This document shows positions 40,494 to 49,800 of a stretch of 64,000 nt of DNA, piece by piece. Position 1 is the first letter of the stretch, and every line of letters begins with the position of its first letter. The translations under genes were made by a program, and so were the position numbers. The notes under the pieces are model-generated. The model was given only the letters and a program-made list of their open reading frames with translations, was not told the origin of the DNA and did no database searches. Source of the stretch: Arthrobacter alkaliphilus (GTDB taxonomy: Bacteria; Actinomycetota; Actinomycetes; Actinomycetales; Micrococcaceae); assembly GCF_021483235.1 (NCBI RefSeq), contig NZ_JAKEEC010000004.1, positions 141,573-205,572 on the forward strand, written 5' to 3'.

Positions 40494-41075
40494 ATGCCTA
40501 CCCCCACTAAGGGTCCGCGCCTCGGAGGCGGTCCGGCTCACGAGCGTTTGATGCTCGCGAACCTGGCAGCATCGCTGTTCGAGCACAAGCGCATCACCAC
40601 CACGGTCACCAAGGCCAAGCGCCTGAAGCCGTACGCCGAGCGCCTCGTGACCTTCGCCAAGCGCGGCGACCTGTCCTCCCGCCGTCGCGTGCTCGGCCTG
40701 ATCAGCGACAAGGGCATCGTCCACGAGCTGTTCACCGACATCGCCGGCGCCGTCGCCAACCGCGATGGTGGCTACACCCGCATCACCAAGATCGGCAACC
40801 GCAAGGGCGACAACGCTCCCATGGCTGTCATCGAGCTGGTTCTTGAGCCGGTTTCCCCGAAGCAGGCTGTAGTTGCCGAGGCAACTGCTGCTGCCAAGAA
40901 GGACGCTGAGAAGGCTGCTCCGGCTGCCGAAGAAGCCGCTCCGGTTGCTGATGAAGAGGTCGTCGAGACCGAAGCTGTGGCTGAAGCCCCTGAGGCTGAG
41001 GCCGTTGAAGCCGACGCTCCCGAAGCCGAAGCTGCTGAAACCGAAGAGGCTCCGGCCGCTGAGGAAAAGAAGTAA
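40494..41075 (+). CDS. rplQ: 50S ribosomal protein L17 with acidic C-terminal tail
   Basis: The core (residues 1-125) starts [20 protein letters not shown] and has the family block [21 protein letters not shown] and [18 protein letters not shown]. About 70 residues of Ala/Glu/Val/Pro repeats ([16 protein letters not shown]) follow, making 193 residues against 127 in E. coli. Its stop is 32 bases before the truA ATG. It ends the alpha operon. Confidence 0.96.
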   Translation: MPTPTKGPRLGGGPAHERLMLANLAASLFEHKRITTTVTKAKRLKPYAERLVTFAKRGDLSSRRRVLGLISDKGIVHELFTDIAGAVANRDGGYTRITKIGNRKGDNAPMAVIELVLEPVSPKQAVVAEATAAAKKDAEKAAPAAEEAAPVADEEVVETEAVAEAPEAEAVEADAPEAEAAETEEAPAAEEKK

Positions 41076-41094
41076 TTCACTGAATTCTTCACAG

Positions 41095-41110
41095 TAGACT
41101 TAAGTCTATG
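41095..41110 (+). promoter_or_regulatory. Leaderless-type -10 of truA
   Basis: TAGACT (41095-41100) lies seven bases before ATG 41108, placing the transcription start at or next to the A of the ATG. No ribosome binding site is present. No clear -35 is seen. Confidence 0.5.
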
Positions 41111-41998
41111 AACGAACGAAAACCCGCTGCCCCCGTTTTGGGGGGCGGCGGGTTTTTGCGTGTCAGGCTGGATCTTTCGTACGACGGCGGTCCGTTCAAC
41201 GGATGGGCGCTGCAGCCCGGTCTGCGCACGGTGCAGGGATCGTTGGAAGAAGGATTGGCGCTGATTGTGCGGCGCCCTGTGCGGGTCACGGTAGCGGGGC
41301 GGACCGACGCCGGTGTCCATGCCCGTGGTCAAGTGGCGCACATCGACTTGTCCGAGGCAGAGTGGACCGGGCTCACGAGGGGCCACGAGATCGACCCCGC
41401 CGCCGCGTTGCTGCGGAGGCTTCGCGGAGCCCTGAGCCGGGTCCTGCGGGATGAGGCCGGCGCTATCGAAGTGCACGACGCCGGTTTGGCCCCTGAGGGA
41501 TTTGACGCTCGCTTCTCAGCGTTGTGGCGCCGCTACAGCTACCGGATTGCCGACGGCCAGGAACGCTGGGACCCGGTCCTGCGCGGGGTGACCTTGTGGC
41601 ACAAGGCCGCGCTGGACGAACGGGCGATGAATTCCGGGTCGGCGGCATTGTTGGGGCTCCAGGACTTCCGGGCATACTGCAAGCCCCGTGAAGGCGCCAC
41701 CACGATTCGCGAGCTGCAGCGGCTGGAGTTCGTGCGCGGCAGCGACGGCGTACTGGTCGCCAACGTCCAAGCCGATGCGTTTTGCCACAACATGGTGCGT
41801 GCACTCGTTGGGTCCGCATTGCGGGTGGGGGAGGGCTTGGAGAGGCCGGAGTGGCTGCATGAACGTTTGCTCGCCGGGGTACGCGACGCGAAGTCGGTGC
41901 TGGCTGCGCCGCACCCCTTGATCCTTGAGGAAGTGGCCTATCCCTCTGACGCGGAGCTGTTCGCGCGGGCCGAGCTGACCCGGGCGCGCCGGGAGTAG
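41108..41998 (+). CDS. truA: tRNA pseudouridine(38-40) synthase TruA
   Basis: TruA converts uridines 38-40 of tRNA anticodon stems. The 296-residue enzyme has LDLSYDGGPFNGWALQPG near its N-terminus and the catalytic Asp in GRTDAGVHARGQ (about residue 65), with FRAYCKPREG and FCHNMVRALVGSALRVG later. Two starts are possible: ATG 41108 (MNERKPAAP), which fits a leaderless transcript but puts a terminator hairpin in the coding region, or TTG 41156 (MRVRLDLSYDG), just after the hairpin but with no ribosome site. I favour 41108. Confidence 0.93.
   Translation: MNERKPAAPVLGGGGFLRVRLDLSYDGGPFNGWALQPGLRTVQGSLEEGLALIVRRPVRVTVAGRTDAGVHARGQVAHIDLSEAEWTGLTRGHEIDPAAALLRRLRGALSRVLRDEAGAIEVHDAGLAPEGFDARFSALWRRYSYRIADGQERWDPVLRGVTLWHKAALDERAMNSGSAALLGLQDFRAYCKPREGATTIRELQRLEFVRGSDGVLVANVQADAFCHNMVRALVGSALRVGEGLERPEWLHERLLAGVRDAKSVLAAPHPLILEEVAYPSDAELFARAELTRARRE
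41119..41157 (+). terminator. Alpha-operon terminator inside the truA 5' coding region
   Basis: AAAACCCGC plus GCCCCC (41119-41134) pairs with GGGGGGC plus GCGGGTTTT over a TTTT-type loop, followed by T5 (41153-41157). This is a textbook intrinsic terminator 44 bases after rplQ, yet it overlaps truA codons 5 to 17 if truA starts at ATG 41108. Confidence 0.8.
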
Positions 41999-42021
41999 TT
42001 GGGGCAGGTGCGCCGCGAGCA

Positions 42022-42060
42022 GGTCCTCCTCGACTCTGGGCATCGAGGAGGACCGGTCTT
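42022..42060. terminator. Terminator between truA and the Tad locus
   Basis: GGTCCTCCTCGA (42022-42033) pairs perfectly with TCGAGGAGGACC (42043-42054), followed by GGTCTTT. It separates convergent truA and the last Tad gene. Confidence 0.85.
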
Positions 42061-42094
42061 TGGGGTCTAACGGACGCTTTCTGCGTCAGGCCCG

Positions 42095-43003
42095 CTAGAA
42101 CGCTCCGACGAAATTCTTCATGACGTTGATGACAGCCGGACCGATGATCACGATGAAGAGCGCTGGCAAGATGCAGAACATGAGCGGGAACAGAACTTTG
42201 ATAGGCAACTTCATGGCCTTTTCTTCGGCCCTTTGGCGCCGCTTGATCCGCATCTGCTTTGCCTGCGTCCGGAGCACGTTCGCGATTGCAATCCCGTACG
42301 TGTCCGCCTGGACTACAGCCCGGACGAAGCTCCGAAGGTCCGGGACCGATGCCCTTTCAGCCATCGCCAGGTAGGCTTCCTTTCGGCTTCGGCCCACCTG
42401 CATGTCCTGGAGCGTTCGGGCTAGTTCTGTAGCCAGCGGCCCGTTTCCGTTTTGGGCTGCCCTCGCCATCGCAGATTCGAATCCGAGGCCCGCTTCGACG
42501 GAAATGAGCATCTGGTCAAGCGTATTGGGTAGTTCCAACGCGATCGCCTCCTGCCTTTTCGCCCCGCGGCCATGGATGAGAATGTCGGGAACGAAGTAGC
42601 TCAACGCCACCAGGAAAATGGTGAAAAGCACGGCGCCGGTGCTTGGCGTTCTGGAAACCCAGAGGAAGCCCAAGATGCTCACAACCAAAGCGATCGCCGG
42701 CTTGGCTATCAGGAGGCGCTCCAAAGGCATGCCGGCCGGCCTGCCGGCCCTTGCAAGGAGCTTGTCAAGCCAACCGGCATAACCGGCCGGCGTCAGGCGA
42801 AGCCCCAGAGCGACCCGTTTTGCCTCCGATGTGGAGCCAACCACAACGCCCCCGGTCGAGGCGACAGGGCCAGCATTTCCGCTGCGCCTAAGGTTGCTGC
42901 GAACTGCCGCCATCCCGCTTCGGTCAACCGAAATAAACGACCACACGATGTATGTGCAAGGCAGGACAACAAGCCCCACCATCAACCAGACCAGGGTAGT
43001 CAC
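42095..43003 (-). CDS. tadC: Tad pilus assembly membrane protein TadC
   Basis: This 302-residue type II secretion F-domain protein is one of two inner-membrane platform proteins of the Tad (Flp pilus) machine. It has an N-terminal membrane segment, the F-domain around ALELPNTLDQMLISVEAGLGF and LARTLQDMQVGRSRKEAY, and two C-terminal segments (FPLMFCILPALFIVIIGPAVI). It is the last gene of the operon, ten bases after tadB. Confidence 0.9.
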   Translation of the reverse strand: MTTLVWLMVGLVVLPCTYIVWSFISVDRSGMAAVRSNLRRSGNAGPVASTGGVVVGSTSEAKRVALGLRLTPAGYAGWLDKLLARAGRPAGMPLERLLIAKPAIALVVSILGFLWVSRTPSTGAVLFTIFLVALSYFVPDILIHGRGAKRQEAIALELPNTLDQMLISVEAGLGFESAMARAAQNGNGPLATELARTLQDMQVGRSRKEAYLAMAERASVPDLRSFVRAVVQADTYGIAIANVLRTQAKQMRIKRRQRAEEKAMKLPIKVLFPLMFCILPALFIVIIGPAVINVMKNFVGAF

Positions 43004-43012
43004 GATGCCCTC

Positions 43013-43956
43013 CTAGAACTTGATCTTGACGACACGGCTGAGCCAGAAACTGCCCGCAACCAGAAGCACGACGCCCGCGACCACCATCAGCCAACCCAAC
43101 GGGCTGGTGTAAAGCGTGCCGACATAATTGGGGCTGGCCACGGTCAGGTAAAGGAACATACCGATGGGGAGGGCGACCAGGATGTAGGCAGAAAGTTTGC
43201 CTTCGGCGCTGAGCGACTGCACCTGGCCCTTGATCTGGGCCCTTTCCCGCACCGTTTCTCCGACGTGGTCCAATACTTCGGCTAGATCACCGCCGACTTC
43301 CCGATGGATTTCAATTGCCTGGGCGGTCCAATCGAAGTCCTCGCTGCGCAATCTGCGCGCGGCGTCGAGCATCGAGTCCTTCAAATCGCGCCCCAAGGCG
43401 GACTCGTTGACGAGCCTGGCGAATTCTTCCGAGGTAGGTGCTTCAGCCTCTTTTGCTACTGCGTCAACGGCCCGCAGCAGGCTGTGGCCCGCCCTGAGGC
43501 CACCTGAGAGCATCAACAGGGTATCGCCAAGCTGTTCCTCGAATTTCCGCCGCCGTCGGCTGGTTTTGAATTTCAAGAAGAGCACCGCGAGGAAGGGGGT
43601 TATCAACAGCCCCAGAATTCCAAGGAACAAACCTGACAAAACGAAACCGACGCCGCCGACTGTAACAGCGGTGCAGGCAACCAGCAGGATGAAATCGGAT
43701 TGCCGCATTTTCAACCCCGCTTGTTCAAGCGAGTCCCGGTTGCCGAATTTGGCGTTCCGACTGACGTTGTGATCAAGGAAGGTTGTCGCCCGCCCGGAGG
43801 CGCGGGCAAGAAGCGAGGGTTGCTGCGGCGCGCCGGGCCGGCGTCGGGCCAGTGAGATCTGGTTCCGTGCCGATCCGATAGTAGTGAAGTACAGCGTGGC
43901 CAAGGCTACGAGCCAGAACCCGAGGCCAATCGCGAAAAAGGCAGGTTCAGCGCCGG

Positions 43957-43960
<4 letters not shown>
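43013..43960 (-). CDS. tadB: Tad pilus assembly membrane protein TadB
   Basis: This 315-residue F-domain platform protein pairs with TadC and couples to the TadA ATPase. The F-domain includes EEQLGDTLLMLSGGLRAGHSL and QAIEIHREVGGDLAEVLDHV. Several membrane segments flank it. It overlaps tadA by four bases. Confidence 0.9.
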
Positions 43961-45404
<1,444 letters not shown>

Positions 45405-45408
<4 letters not shown>

Positions 45409-46601
45409 TGGACTACTACCCTTCTGTGAAGTTTCTTATGTGGCCGTTCTTCCCAAGACGGCTTGAACCGGTTGACCAGTTCGGACAGTCCCTTGGCGGC
45501 GGAATCCCTGGATCCGTCCTGCAACAAGGGCACTCCCTTGTTGGTTGAAAATGGGACTGCCGTGGAGCGGCGAAGGACGACGTCGACGGGCGAACCGATC
45601 GTGGACTCTATGTCCTGAAGGGTGAGGCCGCTGCGGCGGTCCGCGAAGTTCAGGACGATATGGCGCCTCTCCGGGAGAAGGCCCACCTCATTGAGAACGC
45701 TGAGTCCCGTCCGGAGCCCGCGGATGCTCGGAATATCCATCCCGCAGACCCACACGACATCCGTGGCAACCTCCAAAGTTGCGAGCACATGCTCACCGAG
45801 ACCAGGGGCGGTGTCTACAACAACAAACTGAAACTCATTTGCCAGCTGTTTAATGAGGTGTCCCACTTGGTCACCTGATATCTGGTCAGCGTCCGCTGGA
45901 TTGAGCGGCGCACAGAGTGCGTAAAGGCCGGCCTTATGCATCGTCAGATAGGACTTGAGCACCATGCTGTCCTGAACGGCAGCGCCATCCACAGCGTCCG
46001 TAAGAGTTCGCTCAGGATCAAGGTTGAGACCCGAAGCAACATCTCCAAATTGGAGATCCAAGTCCAGAACGACGACGCTCATCGGTGCCACCTTGGCCAA
46101 GCCGACCGCAAGGTTGGTGGTGACAGTCGTCTTGCCAACGCCCCCTTTAGGAGACATGACCGCGATGACGCGACCGCCGGTGGGCTGACTTTCAACTGAG
46201 CTTCCGAGGCCACGGCGCCTCCCGGCGGCGGCTAGGCTAGCGCGTTCCAGCATGGTCCGGATTTCCTCGGCGTCCGCGCTGGGTGAGAGTAGATCGCGGA
46301 CCCCGGCGCGCATTGCGGGCAGGGCTATTTCGGACCGGCTTTCCGTGACAACAACGACGCTGATTTCCGGAAACTGAAGGTCGAAAAGACTGGCAAGCCG
46401 GATTGAATCCTCCAGCGGGAGGCCAGGACCGAGGAGGATGACCTCGGCAATCTCTCCCGTCAATACGCGCAGTATGTCCTCTGGGCTTGGTGGAAGGTAG
46501 TCAGCTGTGATCACGTGGAGGGTGCCGCGCAGGCCTGTAGCGGCATGCCGCGCCCTGCGCTCAAAGTCCGCATCGGACGTGATCACTACGAACCGGCTCA
46601 T
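45405..46601 (-). CDS. cpaE: Tad pilus localisation ATPase CpaE/TadZ
   Basis: This 398-residue MinD/ParA-like protein targets the pilus machine to its cell site. An atypical receiver-like N-domain (residues 1-130) precedes the deviant Walker A MSPKGGVGKTTVTTNLA (near residue 155). Later are VVLDLDLQFGDVASGLNLDP and VVVDTAPGLGEHVL. It overlaps tadA and cpaB by four bases each. Confidence 0.9.
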
Positions 46602-47350
46602 CGGTACAACTCCGTCTTCTTGATGACAATTGGTGCGTTCTCAGTCGCGGAGGCGGGTTCCTTGGTGAGCCACAACTTTCCGAACTCAGCCGCGAATGCC
46701 AATTTGGCTGAATCAACGTCGCTGCGGGCGAATGTCACGAGCAACTGGCCGGTTGGCAGTTCAGTGTTCGCTTGCTCCTGCGAGTTCGAAGTTGAGTTAG
46801 TGGCCTTGGCTTGGGAACGCTGCACGCTCGTGACCAGAACCTTGTGGAACAGCTCCTGGGACGTTGCTGGACTGGCGGAGTCGCCGCCGGATCCAGGAGG
46901 GAGGAGGACAACGATACCTACAGTGTCGCCGGCCGCGATTCGTCCTCCCACCACCCGCTGTGCCTCCAGCTGTACCGAGACTTCCTGCATGCCGGCCGGG
47001 ACGGGAACAGAGCCAGGGGCCGCCAAGCTGCTGGGATCGACTAGCCGCGTCCCCAGCAGCGCCTCACCTGGCATCAGGTCGGTTGCTGCCACTTTCCCTT
47101 GAATGCCGTCCAGGCTCTTTAGCGCACCGTTGGGGACGGACGCTGTGGGCAATGACGTCAGCTTGACTGACGACCTAACCGTGTCGAGGCTCGCGCCTGA
47201 AGGGATCTGGGCCTGGACTACCAACACATCAACAGGTTGCAGGTCCTTCTGGGCCCGGGCTTCAGATCCTTGTACGTATGAGACCAATAGCAGTGTGCCG
47301 GCAATTGCGAGCACTAGTGCAACGATGCCTCCCAGTAGGCGTGTTTTCAC
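46598..47350 (-). CDS. cpaB: Flp pilus assembly protein CpaB (SAF domain)
   Basis: The 250-residue protein has an N-terminal membrane anchor (LLGGIVALVLAIAGTLLLVS) and an SAF domain (VLVVQAQIPSGASL ... KVAATDLMPGEALLG), as in CpaB/RcpC, which in Gram-negatives works with the outer-membrane secretin. Here, with no outer membrane and no secretin gene, it probably has a periplasm-facing structural role. Its start is 22 bases from the end of the TadG-like gene. Confidence 0.85.
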   Translation of the reverse strand: MKTRLLGGIVALVLAIAGTLLLVSYVQGSEARAQKDLQPVDVLVVQAQIPSGASLDTVRSSVKLTSLPTASVPNGALKSLDGIQGKVAATDLMPGEALLGTRLVDPSSLAAPGSVPVPAGMQEVSVQLEAQRVVGGRIAAGDTVGIVVLLPPGSGGDSASPATSQELFHKVLVTSVQRSQAKATNSTSNSQEQANTELPTGQLLVTFARSDVDSAKLAFAAEFGKLWLTKEPASATENAPIVIKKTELYR

Positions 47351-47371
47351 TTTCTTCCCCTTAATCTGTAC

Positions 47372-48382
47372 CTAATTACTGAGACCGATGTTTTCGGTTC
47401 CGAGGTCGGATCCACCGCCACCACTGCCAGCTGCGTCGATGGTCTGATATTTGATGAACTGTCCGATAATGCAGCGATCATTTCCGCTGGAACATGCCAG
47501 CGAACTAGTCATGTTGGGGTCCGATGCCTTGTTCCGGAATTCGTAGGGATTGCTGTTTCCAAATTTCCAACCCCAGATATTGAACGTTGCGTAGCCGATG
47601 ATGTGGAATGTCCCGTTTTTGCCCTGATTGGTAGCATCGTCGAACACCGGAAAAGTCACCTTGGCTTGGCCGCCGCCAAGAATGGTGTCTTCCCAGCCCT
47701 GAAGCGTGTTCTTGCAAAGGGTCGGAGGGTTGTTTCCCGGATCCGAGCCGATGGTGTTGTTTCCGAGCTGGGTGGCTGCGTAACACGGAGAACTCTGCTG
47801 CAGCCAACCCCAACCGCCAGGTATTTGCGTACCGGAGGGGCCAGTGCATGTTCCGCCTGGCTTGTACGAGATCCTTTGAACCTGAGCGGTTTGACTACCG
47901 GACGACAAGTTGAAGCAGCTGTCCGAAATTGCCAGCGGGAAGGCGCCGCCCGAGCTGAGCGGCCCCCATTTTGCCTGGGCCGAGGCTCGGATATCCGCCG
48001 TCTGAATCCCGAGGGCGCGTGCGAAGACGAGAGAGAAGTGGTTGCTCGCTGACGGATCCTGGGCCTGGACAGTCACGTTCACCGTGTTGCCGCTGACTGT
48101 AGCTATGATCGCTTGTCCGTGGCTGTCCAGGGTATTGCCGTTGGCAAACTGCGCGGCATATGCCGTCTGGTCAGCGGGACAAGTCCCGGCCGCCAATTTT
48201 GAACACTTTTGGGCAATTGCTATAGCGGCGGCATCGGCCCCGTTCTGGAGTTGTGCGTGCTCGGAATACATCGAGCCCACGTCTACCGCGAAGGCCGCCA
48301 TGCCAAGCAGGAACACCATGAGAAATGCCGTCATGGGAGCAGCCACGCCACGCTCCGATCGGCCGATCCTTATCCGCCGCAT
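47372..48382 (-). CDS. TadG-like pilus-associated protein
   Basis: The 336-residue protein begins with the TadE/TadG pseudopilin-like segment (SERGVAAPMTAFLMVFLLG), then DVGSMYSEHAQLQNGADAAAIA, the signature of TadG_N proteins. The remaining ~250 residues are a Cys-containing extracytoplasmic domain (Cys in CFNLS, CTGPSG, SPCYA, TLCKN, CSSGNDRC) that may form disulfides; no von Willebrand A motif is evident. Its start overlaps tadE by 13 bases. It is likely a minor pseudopilin or surface adhesin. Confidence 0.8.
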   Translation of the reverse strand: MRRIRIGRSERGVAAPMTAFLMVFLLGMAAFAVDVGSMYSEHAQLQNGADAAAIAIAQKCSKLAAGTCPADQTAYAAQFANGNTLDSHGQAIIATVSGNTVNVTVQAQDPSASNHFSLVFARALGIQTADIRASAQAKWGPLSSGGAFPLAISDSCFNLSSGSQTAQVQRISYKPGGTCTGPSGTQIPGGWGWLQQSSPCYAATQLGNNTIGSDPGNNPPTLCKNTLQGWEDTILGGGQAKVTFPVFDDATNQGKNGTFHIIGYATFNIWGWKFGNSNPYEFRNKASDPNMTSSLACSSGNDRCIIGQFIKYQTIDAAGSGGGGSDLGTENIGLSN

Positions 48383-48816
48383 CGCATTACCCCTGTCCCT
48401 TTGACTGTGAGGCTGGCCGGCATTCCTGGAATCAGCGCCGGGAATCCGGTCATCCAGGAGGTTGTGTAACTTACGTTCGCTATCGCGTTATTGCCCGACG
48501 CGCATGCGCCGGTGCCTGAATAGCTCATCGTGATGTTTGCGGCGCTCAACGCGACGGAGGGCGCCGCAGCAACCCCTGCACTTTGGGCGCTGGATGCGCT
48601 GTAGCCGGAATCTGAACAGTGAATGGCCGCGTAGCGCGATGCTTCCCGGCCGGCTTCGGCGAGCGAAACCTGGATGTTGAATGCCCTGCCGAATTCCGCG
48701 ATCCCCAGAACGAGGACTATCAACAGGGGGAAGATGAGGGCGAATTCGACCGCTACTGCTCCGGATTCCCGGTTAGCACCCGGCTTCGCGGTTGAGAGGT
48801 TACGGATTTTCATCAC
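48370..48816 (-). CDS. tadE: TadE-like minor pseudopilin
   Basis: The 148-residue protein has the TadE signature NRESGAVAVEFALIFPLL, where the prepilin peptidase cuts after Gly, followed by one membrane helix (IVLVLGIAEFG) and a small extracytoplasmic domain with two Cys. It overlaps the upstream pilin stop by four bases and the downstream TadG-like gene by 13. Confidence 0.85.
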   Translation of the reverse strand: MMKIRNLSTAKPGANRESGAVAVEFALIFPLLIVLVLGIAEFGRAFNIQVSLAEAGREASRYAAIHCSDSGYSASSAQSAGVAAAPSVALSAANITMSYSGTGACASGNNAIANVSYTTSWMTGFPALIPGMPASLTVKGTGVMRCGG

Positions 48817-49016
48817 AGACCTGCCACAACATGTTCGAACCCTGGAACGAGTTGGGCGCCCAGGGTGGCGACGATGGCGAAAATAACCGTAGCGATGAAC
48901 GCAACGAGGAGGCTGTACTCGACGGCGCTGACGCCGGCCTCGGAGCCACCCTTGGTCCGGAGAGTTTCCCTCAGACGCAGCGAGAGAGTGTTTATCTGAG
49001 ACTTGAGACCTTGCAC
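48813..49016 (-). CDS. Flp-type pilin, divergent third copy
   Basis: The 67-residue protein has the Flp pilin pattern: a basic leader (MQGLKSQINTLSLRLRE), the processing site EAG|VSAVEYSLL and one hydrophobic helix (VAFIATVIFAIVATLG). It differs clearly from the two upstream near-identical pilins and stands on the far side of a strong hairpin, so it may be a minor pilin. AGGAGGG precedes the ATG on the minus strand. It overlaps tadE. Confidence 0.88.
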   Translation of the reverse strand: MQGLKSQINTLSLRLRETLRTKGGSEAGVSAVEYSLLVAFIATVIFAIVATLGAQLVPGFEHVVAGL

Positions 49017-49051
49017 AACCCCTCCTTGGCGAGAGTGATTATCAAACGAAG

Positions 49052-49115
49052 AGCCCAGGGGCGAAGCGGTTACCAGTGGAGCAGAAGCCCGAACTGTTCC
49101 GCCCGCCCCTGGGCT
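49052..49115 (-). terminator. Hairpin between the major pilins and the rest of the Tad operon
   Basis: AGCCCAGGGGCG (49052-49063) is the exact complement of 49104-49115; GCGG/CCGC at 49066-49069 and 49099-49102 extend the stem after a small internal loop. Read on the minus strand it lies 21 bases after the second pilin stop. The following T-content is modest (TCGTTTGATAAT), suggesting partial termination or 3'-end protection of the pilin message. Confidence 0.7.
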
Positions 49116-49135
49116 GGTTGCTTTGTTGTTATTTG

Positions 49136-49330
49136 CTAAAGCTGGTTCGAGATCGAAGTGAATGCGGTATTGACCTGCCCGCCAAGAGTGCCGACGATCA
49201 CGACGATGACGGCGGCGATGAGGGCCACGAGCAAACCGTATTCAACTGCTGTTGCACCGGCTTCGGATTTGAATAGCTGCTGCGCATGCCACCTAAGAAG
49301 AAGCAGCGCTTGCATCCCCCGAGACATCAT
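49136..49330 (-). CDS. Flp-type pilin, second tandem copy
   Basis: The 64-residue pilin starts at ATG 49330 or 49327 (MMSRGMQALLLLRWH). From the cleavage site EAG|ATAVEYGLL to the end (GQVNTAFTSISNQL) it is almost identical to the first copy, differing at about four positions. The leader peptide is unrelated to the first copy's. It begins only seven bases after the first pilin's stop. The frame extends further upstream, but that would overlap the first pilin. Confidence 0.88.
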   Translation of the reverse strand: MMSRGMQALLLLRWHAQQLFKSEAGATAVEYGLLVALIAAVIVVIVGTLGGQVNTAFTSISNQL

Positions 49331-49337
49331 CGGCTTG

Positions 49338-49529
49338 CTAGAGCTTGTTTGAGATGGTCGTGAAGGCGGTGTTGATCTGCCCGCCAAGGGTGCCGACGAT
49401 AACGACGATGACGGCGGCGATGAGGGCTACGAGCAAACCGTATTCAACGGCCGTCGCTCCCTTTTCGGAAGTGAGGCGGTCTTTGACGCCGGCGACGAAA
49501 GCAATGACAGAAACCATGAGAGATGACAT
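49338..49529 (-). CDS. Flp-type pilin, first tandem copy (major pilin)
   Basis: The 63-residue prepilin starts MSSLMVSVIAFVAGVKDRL, is processed at SEKG|ATAVEYGLL, and ends QINTAFTTISNKL. The Glu at position 5 of the mature protein and the following Tyr are the Flp hallmarks. GAAGGG lies eight bases upstream of ATG 49529. It is the first gene of the operon, behind a 271-base control region rich in GTAC sites. Confidence 0.92.
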   Translation of the reverse strand: MSSLMVSVIAFVAGVKDRLTSEKGATAVEYGLLVALIAAVIVVIVGTLGGQINTAFTTISNKL

Positions 49530-49655
49530 TGGAAAACCCTTCCCAGATAAGTGAATTTGTTTACGAATTCCCGCCGCTTACATATCCCGTTTAGCGGGTC
49601 CGGATTTCGATAGGACAAGAATTGCCCCTGGGAGGGTTAACAAACAATGCGTAGT

Positions 49656-49753
49656 GGTACTCGTCTTTTCCGGTACCGGTGGCGCGGCCTACTCGACGCG
49701 GCGCCCTGCGGTACTCGGTTTTTCTGCCTATGTACCATCCAAGTACTGGTACA
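49656..49753. promoter_or_regulatory. GTAC-rich regulatory cluster upstream of the pilin operon
   Basis: Six GTAC tetramers lie within 96 bases (49657, 49673, 49711, 49732, 49743, 49749). They include two 15-bp direct repeats starting GGTACTCG (49656-49670 and 49710-49724, 13 of 15 identical, 54 bp apart) and an exact inverted repeat TGTACCA/TGGTACA (49731-49737 and 49747-49753). This looks like a multi-site regulator binding region; the regulator is unknown. Confidence 0.5.
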
Positions 49754-49800
49754 CGTGGGACTGGCGGTGACTGAGTGGACCTGGTCGGTTCGGCGTGGGC

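Noticed and set aside
48220..48231. TATAGCGG inside the TadG-like gene as a fourth copy of the rpoB/rpoA motif
   Set aside because: It lacks the TCA at its 5' side, lies in coding sequence and has no promoter context; a chance partial match.
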